A stretch of DNA of 64,000 nt from Sphingomonadales bacterium (lineage in GTDB: Bacteria; Bacteroidota; Bacteroidia; UBA7662), in NCBI GenBank assembly GCA_016872215.1, contig VHAX01000002.1:1-64000 (forward strand). Direction: 5' to 3'. The notes below the pieces were generated by a model. That model was given only the letters and a program-made list of their open reading frames with translations, ran no database searches and was not told the DNA's origin. Position 1 is the first letter of the stretch, and the number at the start of each line of letters is the position of its first letter. The position numbers and the translations under genes were made by a program. Positions 9,507 to 18,194 of this stretch are shown here, in pieces.

Positions 9507-10052
9507 TTAATCCTCTTCATACATCCTTCGGGTGATAGGGACATTGAGACGCCCAAATAAATAATAGGTGCCCGAACGGTAATAGGGCAGCCATTCGGCA
9601 CCCGTCTCAAAATTAAGGTAGGATCTACCCTTGGCTGTAGGTAAACTAGAACCGGCTGCGAGCGATAGTGAGCCCCGTTTAACGGTAAGGGGCTGAGCCA
9701 GTATGCGCACGAAACCAGCGGCGGGGTGCACATAAACAAAGCGGTAGACATAGGTCTTCAAGCCAAAATTCCAAATCTGGGTAGCGTTTTCAGACTGGTA
9801 TCCGTTGAAACGAAGGGAAGCCGATGCTGATAATGTGCGGGCCACATACACATCCCCGGTTATGGATAGTCCACCACCCCTGCTGCCGGGTCTACCCGGA
9901 TAATTGGCCGAACCAACATTGATGCCCACGCAAAGAAAATCACCCTTGGGCGCCTGAGCCCATCCCGAAAGATGATCTGTGGACAGGACTGCGAATGTAA
10001 TCACAGCAAATCGCAGAATTACTTGTCTTCCACAAAGCAATATCCCCTTCAT
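9507..10052 (-). CDS. secreted/outer-membrane hypothetical protein (possible small beta-barrel)
   Basis: N-terminal hydrophobic signal (MKGILLCGRQVILRFAVITFAVLS...GWAQA); alternating aromatic/polar strands; promoter TATTTTTG immediately upstream. Confidence 0.6.
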   Translation of the reverse strand: MKGILLCGRQVILRFAVITFAVLSTDHLSGWAQAPKGDFLCVGINVGSANYPGRPGSRGGGLSITGDVYVARTLSASASLRFNGYQSENATQIWNFGLKTYVYRFVYVHPAAGFVRILAQPLTVKRGSLSLAAGSSLPTAKGRSYLNFETGAEWLPYYRSGTYYLFGRLNVPITRRMYEED

Positions 10053-10057
10053 GGGCG

Positions 10058-10078
10058 CAAAAATAGCAGGTCACCTGC
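10058..10078 (-). promoter_or_regulatory. -7 element TATTTTTG with abutting perfect inverted repeat GCAGGT-C-ACCTGC
   Basis: -7 at 10058-10065, repeat at 10066-10078; ATG 10052 is 5 nt downstream. Confidence 0.6.
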
Positions 10079-10110
10079 ACACGCACCACCTATGTTGAGC
10101 GGTAGCGCAA

Positions 10111-10118
10111 TATATTTG
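10111..10118 (+). promoter_or_regulatory. -7 element TATATTTG for elbB
   Basis: 5 nt before ATG 10124. Confidence 0.6.
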
Positions 10119-10123
10119 TGATT

Positions 10124-10837
10124 ATGGAAAACAACTCGATCACCCGACCCATGAATTTTGCGGTTTTGCTTTCGGGATGCGGCGTCTACGACGGATCAGA
10201 AATACACGAGGCGGTTTTGTCGCTTTTATGTATCGAAAAAGCAGGTCACACCTACCAGTGTGTGGCACCCGATAAATGCCAATACCATGTGGTGAACCAC
10301 CTCAACGGCGAGGTTCAGGAGGGCGAAGCTCGAAATGTTCGGGTTGAAGCGGCCCGAATCGCCCGAGGTAAGGTTTTGTCGACCGCAGAGATTGATGTCG
10401 ACTCATTCAATTTCCTTCTCATTCCAGGTGGATTTGGCGCCGCAAAAAATCTGAATCAGTGGGCCATTTTAGAAGCGCAGGGGAAGGTGGATGAATCGGT
10501 TCAGGAACTCATTTTTGCCTTTTACGATGCCCGAAAGCCCATTGCCGCCTTATGCATTGCACCCACCCTACTGGCTCAGATTTTTCACTCGAGGGGCATT
10601 TCGGCCACACTCACGGTAGGCAGCGATCAATTTGCGTCGCCCTATGACATTACGGGAATATCGAACGCAATCAGGGAGATTGGTTGCCCGGTTCAGATGA
10701 AAGCGGTTCCCGAAATTGCAGTTGACCGCGAAAATCGCTTGGTTACAGCTCCCTGCTATATGATGGAAACAGGAATATCGGGTGTCTACGAGAATATTTG
10801 TAACGCAATAAATGTACTTGTATCAATGGGTGAATAA
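10124..10837 (+). CDS. elbB: isoprenoid biosynthesis glyoxalase ElbB-like (DJ-1/PfpI superfamily)
   Basis: FAVLLSGCGVYDGSEIHEAVLSLL...LLIPGGFGAAKNL...ALCIAPTLLA; ATG at 10124 chosen over GTG 10118, which lies in the -7 element. Confidence 0.9.
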   Translation: MENNSITRPMNFAVLLSGCGVYDGSEIHEAVLSLLCIEKAGHTYQCVAPDKCQYHVVNHLNGEVQEGEARNVRVEAARIARGKVLSTAEIDVDSFNFLLIPGGFGAAKNLNQWAILEAQGKVDESVQELIFAFYDARKPIAALCIAPTLLAQIFHSRGISATLTVGSDQFASPYDITGISNAIREIGCPVQMKAVPEIAVDRENRLVTAPCYMMETGISGVYENICNAINVLVSMGE

Positions 10838-10969
10838 CCGATGATTTATTATATATTTTCTGCAAAGCTTCACGAATTCTGGCTGTAGTCCGAGATTCTC
10901 CCCCGCTGATTTGAAAATTTATTCTATTCTTGCTGCCCCTTAACTCAACCCAAAATTACCCCAAGTCGT

Positions 10970-12202
10970 ATGAGCAAAATACATGTTGCCAATCCAGTTG
11001 CCGAACTCGACGGTGACGAAATGACCCGAATCATCTGGCAGTATATCCGCGAACAGCTGATTCTACCCTTTGTTGACTTAAAACTCCTGTATTTCGATTT
11101 GGGAATCGAGCATAGAGATGCGACAGGCGACCAGGTAACCATCGATGCGGCTCATGCCATTCTCGATTGTCGTGTGGGCATCAAATGCGCGACAATCACC
11201 CCCGATGAGGCCCGGGTAAAGGAATTCGGACTCAAACAAATGTGGAAATCGCCCAATGGCACCATCCGAAACATCCTCGATGGCACTGTATTCCGCGAAC
11301 CTATAGTTGTTTCGAATATTCCGCGACTCATTCCCAACTGGACAGCACCCATCTGCATTGGTCGCCACGCCTTTGGCGACCAGTACCGGGCCACAGATGT
11401 ACTCATTTCAGGTAAAGGAAAACTCACCATGCGCTTCGAGCCGGCCGACGGTGGGGAAGCGCGCGAATGGGAAGTATTTCAATTTAAGGGTGATGGTGTT
11501 GCTTTATCGATGTATAACACCGACGAATCGATCCGGGGCTTTGCCCGTGCTAGTTTCAATCAGGCACTCCTGAAGAAATGGCCTTTGTTTTTATCGACTA
11601 AGAATACCATTTTGAAGAAATACGACGGACGGTTCAAAGATATTTTTGAGGAAATCTACGAGGCTGAATTCAAATCCGAATTCGAGGCCGCTGGCATCTA
11701 CTATGAACACCGACTCATAGATGACATGGTAGCATCCGCCATCAAAATGAATGGGAACTTCGTTTGGGCCTGCAAAAATTATGATGGTGATGTTCAGTCT
11801 GATACAGTTGCACAGGGCTTTGGTTCGCTGGGTCTCATGACGTCTACCCTCATTACGCCAGACGGTCGTGCTATGGAGGCAGAGGCCGCCCATGGAACAG
11901 TGACCCGTCACTACCGCATGCACCAGCAGGGGAGGCCCACGTCAACCAATCCGGTGGCCAGTATATTTGCCTGGACTCGTGGACTAGCATTTCGGGCGAA
12001 AATTGACAATAACTCGGCTCTTGCCCACTTCTGTGATGCATTAGAAAAAGTTTGTGTGCGGTGCATCGAACAAGGCCATATGACCAAAGATTTAGCCATT
12101 TGTGCCCATGGACCGAAAGTCGAGCACGGAACCCACTACTTGAATACGGAGGAATTTTTAGAGAAGCTTAATCGAGCACTCCAGATGGAATTTGTCCGCT
12201 AA
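10970..12202 (+). CDS. icd: NADP-dependent isocitrate dehydrogenase
   Basis: [15 protein letters not shown]...[45 protein letters not shown]...; 410 aa. Confidence 0.96.
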   Translation: MSKIHVANPVAELDGDEMTRIIWQYIREQLILPFVDLKLLYFDLGIEHRDATGDQVTIDAAHAILDCRVGIKCATITPDEARVKEFGLKQMWKSPNGTIRNILDGTVFREPIVVSNIPRLIPNWTAPICIGRHAFGDQYRATDVLISGKGKLTMRFEPADGGEAREWEVFQFKGDGVALSMYNTDESIRGFARASFNQALLKKWPLFLSTKNTILKKYDGRFKDIFEEIYEAEFKSEFEAAGIYYEHRLIDDMVASAIKMNGNFVWACKNYDGDVQSDTVAQGFGSLGLMTSTLITPDGRAMEAEAAHGTVTRHYRMHQQGRPTSTNPVASIFAWTRGLAFRAKIDNNSALAHFCDALEKVCVRCIEQGHMTKDLAICAHGPKVEHGTHYLNTEEFLEKLNRALQMEFVR

Positions 12203-12250
12203 TCCAAGACCCCTACTTCGTTTCTAATTGAATTAAGAAGAGCCTTAATA

Positions 12251-12814
12251 TTACTTTTCAGTGCTAGAATTTAGCGCTGGAATTTTACGCTCTACCCAGG
12301 AGGTTCCCAAAACCAAAACGCTTAAATAAAAGAGATCCCCCATCAGTGTGTAGGGAAAGAAGGGAATTCCAGCCATATAGGAAGTTATTAACCCACCCAT
12401 CCCTGAAGGATATGAAGTGGATGTAGCCCAAACAGCTCCGTTCGAAATCAAAAAGAACAGAATGGAAGAAATAAGGCTGCCACCAATTATGGTGCGTGGT
12501 TTCTTGAAATTCAATCGGGTAGACGCCATGGTTGCAGCAACATAAAATCCGTATATGCTCAGAGTAACGGGCGATAAGAAGTACTGAGCATCGACCACCT
12601 GATAGAGCAACGCATTAACCAAGACATCACTCAGGAAAGCCGAAAGCAAAACGATTGGAATCGCTGTCCGCCAAGAGCACAGTCGATAGCCCGCAAATAG
12701 GGCAACAGCCGTGAGTGGACCGAAATTGACTGGATGCGGCAAGATGCGCGTAACGGCTGCAGCCAAGCAAATCAGCAAAACGCGTAATGCGATAGGATCG
12801 GTAGAGGGTCTCAT
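12251..12814 (-). CDS. integral membrane protein, DUF6580-like
   Basis: Multi-TM MRPSTDPIALRVLLICLAAAVTRILPHPVNFGPLTAVALFAGYRL...; start moved from 12898 to 12814 because the upstream part crosses a terminator and a -7 element. Confidence 0.72.
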   Translation of the reverse strand: MRPSTDPIALRVLLICLAAAVTRILPHPVNFGPLTAVALFAGYRLCSWRTAIPIVLLSAFLSDVLVNALLYQVVDAQYFLSPVTLSIYGFYVAATMASTRLNFKKPRTIIGGSLISSILFFLISNGAVWATSTSYPSGMGGLITSYMAGIPFFPYTLMGDLFYLSVLVLGTSWVERKIPALNSSTEK

Positions 12815-12840
12815 ACGTTCTACTTTTAGTTTAGGTTTGG

Positions 12841-12848
12841 CAAAAATA
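12841..12848 (-). promoter_or_regulatory. -7 element TATTTTTG for the DUF6580-like gene, inside the terminator U-tract
   Basis: Minus strand hairpin-TTCTTTTTTTATTTTTGCC; start ATG 12814. Confidence 0.55.
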
Positions 12849-12856
12849 AAAAAAGA

Positions 12857-12880
12857 AAAGCCGCGGTTTTCCACGGCTTT
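12857..12880 (-). terminator. intrinsic terminator downstream of the lipoprotein gene (12909..13319, -)
   Basis: Minus strand AAAGCCG-TGGAAAACCGC-GGCTTT type hairpin (stem AAAGCCG/CGGCTTT) followed by TTCTTTTTTTATTTTT. Confidence 0.75.
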
Positions 12881-12908
12881 CGATTGATTTAAATGCAATG
12901 CACCAATA

Positions 12909-13319
12909 TTATTTTTTGGTCATCGAAATAGAAATGTTTGTTGAATCTCCTTGAACGCTCCAAGTCATGTTGGTTGAGGAGTACGCTGTAATGTTAGTGG
13001 TATCCTTTTCCGTGGAACCTAAATAAGTGAAAACAATTTTTTCATCTTCAATCAAGGTGTAAGTTCCTGCGATCGTAGTATCAACTGGGAAACCAAATAA
13101 ATCAAACTTGAGGTAGTTTTCGAAGGCGCCACCGTCAACGTTCTTCTTGGTGAATGTGTATTCGAAAATCGCCGTTGCTGGCAATCCCATGGTGGTTTTT
13201 GAACTATTGTCGAGCGTCCAGGTACCGTCCAAGTTCTTGTTGAGTTTGCGTTCTTTAGAGCAGGAGACGGCAGAAAGAAGCACCACAAATGCAACTACAG
13301 GGAAAAGAAATTTTTTCAT
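12909..13319 (-). CDS. lipocalin-like small lipoprotein
   Basis: MKKFLFPVVAFVVLLSAVSCSKERKLNKNLDGTWTLDNSS: signal peptide with lipobox (AVSC), lipocalin-like 'L.G.W'. Start moved to 13319. Confidence 0.75.
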   Translation of the reverse strand: MKKFLFPVVAFVVLLSAVSCSKERKLNKNLDGTWTLDNSSKTTMGLPATAIFEYTFTKKNVDGGAFENYLKFDLFGFPVDTTIAGTYTLIEDEKIVFTYLGSTEKDTTNITAYSSTNMTWSVQGDSTNISISMTKK

Positions 13320-13399
13320 AAATTTTTTTTTTAAATTCCCGCAAAGGTGTGGATAAAATCCCCACATTCCCAACATTTTTTTTAGACATTAAATTAATA

Positions 13400-14182
13400 T
13401 TAATTCATGGCCTCCCGGCGCATTTCCTCGGCAAGCGGATTCCCTAAATAGCGCTCGATCCCATGATGAGCCAAATAGATCAATGGGGTAAGCAATAACG
13501 CTACCATAAATTTATAGGCATAATTAATGAGTCCGATTCCCAAAACTGTGACCAGTGACCAATCAGCACCTATATAAAAGGCAATCCACAACACTACAAA
13601 GCTGTCGAGCAATTGGGAAACAAGCGTGGAGCCTGTTGCTCGTAGCCAAATGCCGCTTTCCCCCGTCTTCTGCTTGACCCAATGGAACACCCAAACATCC
13701 ACCAGCTGTCCGATTAAAAATGCCACGACTGAGCCGACAATAATCCAGCGTCCCTGACCAAAAACGGCTTTAAAGGCACGTTGCATATCGGGTATGCCGT
13801 TGTCCACCTGCGATGTTGGCCAAAAACCAGCCGGCACCAAAGAGATGGCCAGGGATACAAACAAAAACGCGTAGGCGATAAGCATCACGGCAAACCATGA
13901 GAACTGGCGAACGGCACGGATTCCAAAATATTCATTGATCAGGTCTGTCATCATAAAGACAAAAGGCCACAACAAAACTCCGGCTGTCAGATTGAGTCCT
14001 ACATGCTCAAGGCCCAGGAAGTTCAGGTCCAGTGGTTTTAATCCCATACTCAACTCGAGTGAAAAAATCTTGATCCCAATGAATTCGGCGAGCAGGGCAT
14101 TGGTTATAAAGAAACCCGAAAGAACAAAATAAAGCCTGGTTTTGCGCCGGTGCCAGGGCAATTGGGATGAGGGGTGATTCAT
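13400..14182 (-). CDS. queuosine precursor transporter (YhhQ/VUT family)
   Basis: Multi-TM, LSGFFITNALLAEFIGIKIF...WPFVFMMTDLINEYFG...RWIIVGSVVAFLIGQLVDVWVF. Confidence 0.87.
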   Translation of the reverse strand: MNHPSSQLPWHRRKTRLYFVLSGFFITNALLAEFIGIKIFSLELSMGLKPLDLNFLGLEHVGLNLTAGVLLWPFVFMMTDLINEYFGIRAVRQFSWFAVMLIAYAFLFVSLAISLVPAGFWPTSQVDNGIPDMQRAFKAVFGQGRWIIVGSVVAFLIGQLVDVWVFHWVKQKTGESGIWLRATGSTLVSQLLDSFVVLWIAFYIGADWSLVTVLGIGLINYAYKFMVALLLTPLIYLAHHGIERYLGNPLAEEMRREAMN

Positions 14183-14208
14183 GCTTGTTAACTGCTGTTG
14201 ATGATCGT

Positions 14209-15099
14209 TTAGTGAAAACTACCGAAAATACCGGTAGCCATCCATTGAGCCTGGTGCCATTTCTCGGTGACCAAGTTTATATTTATCCCTTGTTTTCGGG
14301 CGAACTGAACGATGTGTTCGGTTGCGAGATTACCGACCATATCATCCTGGGCCATCGGACAGCCGCCAAAACCGAGCAGAGCCCCATCGAATCGCCTGCA
14401 ACCACTTTGGTAAGCTGCTGAAATTTTTTCATCGCGTTGTCCCGGATGCGCATGCAAGTGCAGTCCCAATACCAAATGAGCAAAATCATTCTTTAACGGA
14501 CCAAACAGATCCCGGATTTGTTCAGGTGTGGCCATACCAATCGTGTCGCTCAGAGAGAGGGTCCGAACCCCCAATTGATCGAGTCTTTTTGTCCATTCCC
14601 AAACCATTTCCGGAACATAGTCTTCACCATACGGATTGCCAAAACCCATGGAGAGATATACTACTAATTCTTTTTGGTGACGATGGCAGCGATCAACGAG
14701 CTGCTCTATGGTCTTCAAGCCTGGAATCCGGCCAACACCCGTGTTATTTATTTGAAAGGTCTCGCTGACGGAAAATGGAAAACCCAAAACGTCCACCTGT
14801 TCGTGCCGGGCCGCCATCTCTCCGCCCCGGTCGTTGGCCACAATACACAGCAACCTGGATTGACTGCTGCCGCGGTTCACCGCGTTCAGCACTTCGGATG
14901 TGTCCGCCATCTGAGGAATCGCCTTGGGCGACACAAAACTACCGCAATCGATGATGTCGAAACCCACCTCAAGCAATAGATTGAGGTAGGCCGTCTTTAC
15001 CTCCGTGGGTATGAACTGATGTATACCCTGCATCGCATCGCGTGGACATTCCACCAGACAAAATGCTTCATTATGGATTGCAGACGGGTTATTCATCAA
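14209..15099 (-). CDS. hydroxymethylglutaryl-CoA lyase
   Basis: VECPRDAMQGIHQFIPTEVKTAYLNLLLEVGFDIIDCGSFVSPKAIPQMADT ... GLHLHAHPG ... GGCPMAQDDMVGNLATE. Confidence 0.9.
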   Translation of the reverse strand: MMNNPSAIHNEAFCLVECPRDAMQGIHQFIPTEVKTAYLNLLLEVGFDIIDCGSFVSPKAIPQMADTSEVLNAVNRGSSQSRLLCIVANDRGGEMAARHEQVDVLGFPFSVSETFQINNTGVGRIPGLKTIEQLVDRCHRHQKELVVYLSMGFGNPYGEDYVPEMVWEWTKRLDQLGVRTLSLSDTIGMATPEQIRDLFGPLKNDFAHLVLGLHLHAHPGQRDEKISAAYQSGCRRFDGALLGFGGCPMAQDDMVGNLATEHIVQFARKQGININLVTEKWHQAQWMATGIFGSFH

Positions 15100-15140
15100 T
15101 TAATTCAGGCTTTCTCTTTGGCGTGGCCTGCAAATTTCCG

Positions 15141-15148
15141 TATTTTTG
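15141..15148 (+). promoter_or_regulatory. -7 element TATTTTTG for the DUF349 gene, enclosed by CCTGCAAA/TTTGCAGG
   Basis: Inverted-repeat arms 15127-15134 and 15152-15159. Confidence 0.55.
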
Positions 15149-15188
15149 CACTTTGCAGGTCTTTTTAATCAAATGTTGTTCAAAGCAC

Positions 15189-17405
15189 ATGACGCAGGGT
15201 GACAAAGAGCAGGGTTCATTGCTACAGGATTTATGTGGGGCTGATCATGCTCATATTTCGGCCATGTCGCATAGCGAGACTTCCGTAACACTCCCCGAAT
15301 CGGATAATCAAGCAGAATTGAAGGTTACTGATGAACCAACTGAAGGCAAACCTCACATAAGTCTTCCCGTTACCGAAATGGCTCCTCTACCCAAATCCGA
15401 CCATGATATAAGTGCAGATTCACCCTCAGCAGGACCCGATACAGATACTATACTTGAAACAGAGCCAGATGTAATATCAACTTCCGGGTCTGGAGAGGTA
15501 CAAGAATCTGCAGCAGTTCACGAAGCCGAAATCGTTCAATCCATCGACTCAGACCATTCAGAGGATAGCACAGATGCAGGCGCAGCAACCATAGAGGAAT
15601 TCGATACTCAGGTATATGCCGGCGAAACTGAAACACTAGAGCCGGCGATGACGGCTGAAATGCTCGATGCCATGGATACCGCCACGTTGGTCACCCTGCT
15701 CACCGAGGCTTGCCGCCACGTCGATCTGCGTACCCAGCGCGACCAGATTTCGGTGTTACGCCCGGTACTAAACGACCGGTTCGAAATGGAAAAACGCAGA
15801 GCCAGAGCAGAGTTTTTGGCCGCCGGTGGATTGGAAGAAGATTATTCGCCAGAACCCGACCCCTTGTTCTTGTTGTTTATGGATACCATAAGCAAATACC
15901 AGCAACGACGGCAACAAGAACGCGAACAGCGCGACCGCGAACATGCCGAGGGTCTGAGAAAAAAAGAGGAAATTCTGGTCGAACTTGTGAAGGCCGTTGA
16001 ACAAGAAGAAAATGGAGTTCAGCTCGAACCCAACACAATTAAAGGCCTGCAGCAAAGGTGGAATGAAAGCGGTCACGTTCCGGCCGAACACCGACAGGAA
16101 ATTTGGAAACGATTCCATGCGTTAATCGACCGTTTCTATGCCAATTTGCGCATCAATCGCGAATTGAAAGAACTTGATATGCAGAAAAACCTTGCGTTCA
16201 AGATCGGATTGTGCGAGCAGGCAGAGTCTTTGATGTTAATGAGTGATCTCAATAAAGCCCTGAGCACCCTTTCCAGGATGCATGAGTTGTGGAAAAGCAC
16301 GGGGCCTGCGCCGCGTGAACAACGCGAGGAAGTATGGCAGCGCTTCAAGTTGGCTTCCGACCGCCTGCATGAGCGCAGACGCGAACGCCTGGCAGAAATG
16401 GACGCTGTTTACGCCGAAAATTTGCAGCGCAAATCAGAGGTCATTGCCCAATTGAAGGACATCCTCAACAATGGCCTGCCCACCACTCCTGCAGGATGGA
16501 ATGAAATGGGTCAACAGATCGAAAAATTGCAAGCCGACTGGCGTGCTGTTGGTCCGGTTACCCGCGAAAAACAGGATGAGCTGTGGAAGAACTTCCGCTC
16601 GCTGTTGTCAACCTTTTTCGAACAAAGGGGGCAGTTCTTCAAGGAGAGAAAACAGGAATGGGGTCAACTCAGAATGGAAGCTGAACGAATCTGCTCAGCT
16701 GCCGAATATCACGCCAGAAGTTCCGAATGGAGGGCGGCCACTGAGGCACTGAATGCCCTGCAGGAGGACTGGAAGAAATGCAACGCCCTGCCTCATAAAA
16801 TTCGGGAGAAATATTGGGTCCGCTTTAAAAGCGCCAAGAAGCAGTTTTTCGGCCGCAAAAAGGAGCATTTCAAGGATCGAGGTGCCCGACACGCGGAGAC
16901 GAAAGAGCTATTGGAGTCCATAGTTGCTGAGGTAGAGGCGTTTGTGGCAAGTGGTGAACACAAGGCCGACCTGGAAGCCCTTCAGGCTTTTCAGCGCAGG
17001 TGGACCGCTGCCCCACCCCTGCCACTTCGAATGAGGGAGGCCATACACAACCGCTATCGGGATGCCCTGCAACCACATTACGACCGACTCCACGTCTCCT
17101 CGCGGTCAGGCAACCATGACAGTTTCAAACACACATCTGGAAACAATAGACCGCCCAGTCGCCGGGATCGGTCGACCGAAACCAGCCAAAATTACGATCC
17201 ACAAGCACGCCGTGACCGAAATCGACTGCAAATCAAGTTAAGTGAACTGGAAAACGACATCCGCTTGTGGGAAAACAACATCCATTTCTTCTCTATGTCG
17301 AAAAACGCTGATGTGCTCCGTGCTGAGGTTCAATTCAAAATCGATAACGCTAAAAAAGAAGCTGATCGCCTGAAAGCGCAGATTACGCAGATTCAGAGCG
17401 TGTAG
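15189..17405 (+). CDS. large DUF349-repeat coiled-coil protein
   Basis: Repeated W..(S/V)G.(A/V)....(E/Q)..W..F......F blocks (LQQRWNESGHVPAEHRQEIWKRFHALIDRFY; MHELWKSTGPAPREQREEVWQRFK; LQADWRAVGPVTREKQDELWKNFRSLLSTFF; EDWKKCNALPHKIREKYWVRFKSAKKQFF). ATG 15189 chosen downstream of the TATTTTTG at 15141. Confidence 0.85.
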   Translation: MTQGDKEQGSLLQDLCGADHAHISAMSHSETSVTLPESDNQAELKVTDEPTEGKPHISLPVTEMAPLPKSDHDISADSPSAGPDTDTILETEPDVISTSGSGEVQESAAVHEAEIVQSIDSDHSEDSTDAGAATIEEFDTQVYAGETETLEPAMTAEMLDAMDTATLVTLLTEACRHVDLRTQRDQISVLRPVLNDRFEMEKRRARAEFLAAGGLEEDYSPEPDPLFLLFMDTISKYQQRRQQEREQRDREHAEGLRKKEEILVELVKAVEQEENGVQLEPNTIKGLQQRWNESGHVPAEHRQEIWKRFHALIDRFYANLRINRELKELDMQKNLAFKIGLCEQAESLMLMSDLNKALSTLSRMHELWKSTGPAPREQREEVWQRFKLASDRLHERRRERLAEMDAVYAENLQRKSEVIAQLKDILNNGLPTTPAGWNEMGQQIEKLQADWRAVGPVTREKQDELWKNFRSLLSTFFEQRGQFFKERKQEWGQLRMEAERICSAAEYHARSSEWRAATEALNALQEDWKKCNALPHKIREKYWVRFKSAKKQFFGRKKEHFKDRGARHAETKELLESIVAEVEAFVASGEHKADLEALQAFQRRWTAAPPLPLRMREAIHNRYRDALQPHYDRLHVSSRSGNHDSFKHTSGNNRPPSRRDRSTETSQNYDPQARRDRNRLQIKLSELENDIRLWENNIHFFSMSKNADVLRAEVQFKIDNAKKEADRLKAQITQIQSV

Positions 17406-17453
17406 AACTGCAACATCTAAAAACAGAGCGTTCAGAACTTGTGTACTGGGAAC

Positions 17454-18173
17454 TTAGAGATCATATTTATTGAGCACCTTGAGCATAACCCGAATGTCGT
17501 CGGGATAGGGTGCTTCAATGTCCAGGTTTAGCCCTTCCCCATACGATAACACAATCCTGCGGGCGTGAAGTGCCATCCTTCTGATCATAGGAGTCTCTTC
17601 CTGATGTTCAGAAAGCCGGTAGTGCCTTTTGATGCGCGACAGATATGGAATGCTGCCCCCATACTCCAGGTCATGGGCAATGTGCATCCCCCTACATTGA
17701 AGATGAACCCGAATCTGATGGGTTCGACCCGTAACAGGCTGACATTCCATGAGCGTAAAATGACGAAAATGCTCCAATGCGTTAAAATGTGTAACCGCTT
17801 CCTTACCATCCGAAAAATCAATGCGCATCAAACCATTACGGGCTATACCAATCGGAAGGTCCACTGTCATATTCCCGGTTTTATGAATCCCCTCAACCAG
17901 GGCATGGTAATACTTCTGCACCTTTCTGTGTTCAAACTGCATGGAAACGTGGCGATAGGTCTCTTCATTGAGGGCCATAACAAGAATGCCAGAGGTTCCC
18001 TTATCGAGCCGGTGGCATAAAATGACCCCTGGATGGACGGCGCGTGCCATTTGCAGAAGCGAAGGCTTATGCGCGGTGCGCTCATCGAGTGAACTGATGT
18101 GGGTGGGTTTGTTGACCACCACCAGGCGGTCATCTTCAAATAACAAAATATCCTTCCATCTGGGTGCTTTCAT
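17454..18173 (-). CDS. RluA-family pseudouridine synthase
   Basis: VILCHRLDKGTSGILVMA (HRLD motif), GRTHQIRVHLQ. Confidence 0.93.
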   Translation of the reverse strand: MKAPRWKDILLFEDDRLVVVNKPTHISSLDERTAHKPSLLQMARAVHPGVILCHRLDKGTSGILVMALNEETYRHVSMQFEHRKVQKYYHALVEGIHKTGNMTVDLPIGIARNGLMRIDFSDGKEAVTHFNALEHFRHFTLMECQPVTGRTHQIRVHLQCRGMHIAHDLEYGGSIPYLSRIKRHYRLSEHQEETPMIRRMALHARRIVLSYGEGLNLDIEAPYPDDIRVMLKVLNKYDL

Positions 18174-18178
18174 TCTGG

Positions 18179-18186
18179 CAAATATA
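18179..18186 (-). promoter_or_regulatory. -7 element TATATTTG for the RluA-family gene
   Basis: 5 nt before ATG 18173. Confidence 0.55.
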
Positions 18187-18194
18187 CAGCAACC

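Noticed and set aside
12815-12898. Upstream start of the DUF6580-like ORF
   Set aside because: That segment translates a terminator hairpin and the -7 element; ATG 12814 is preferred.
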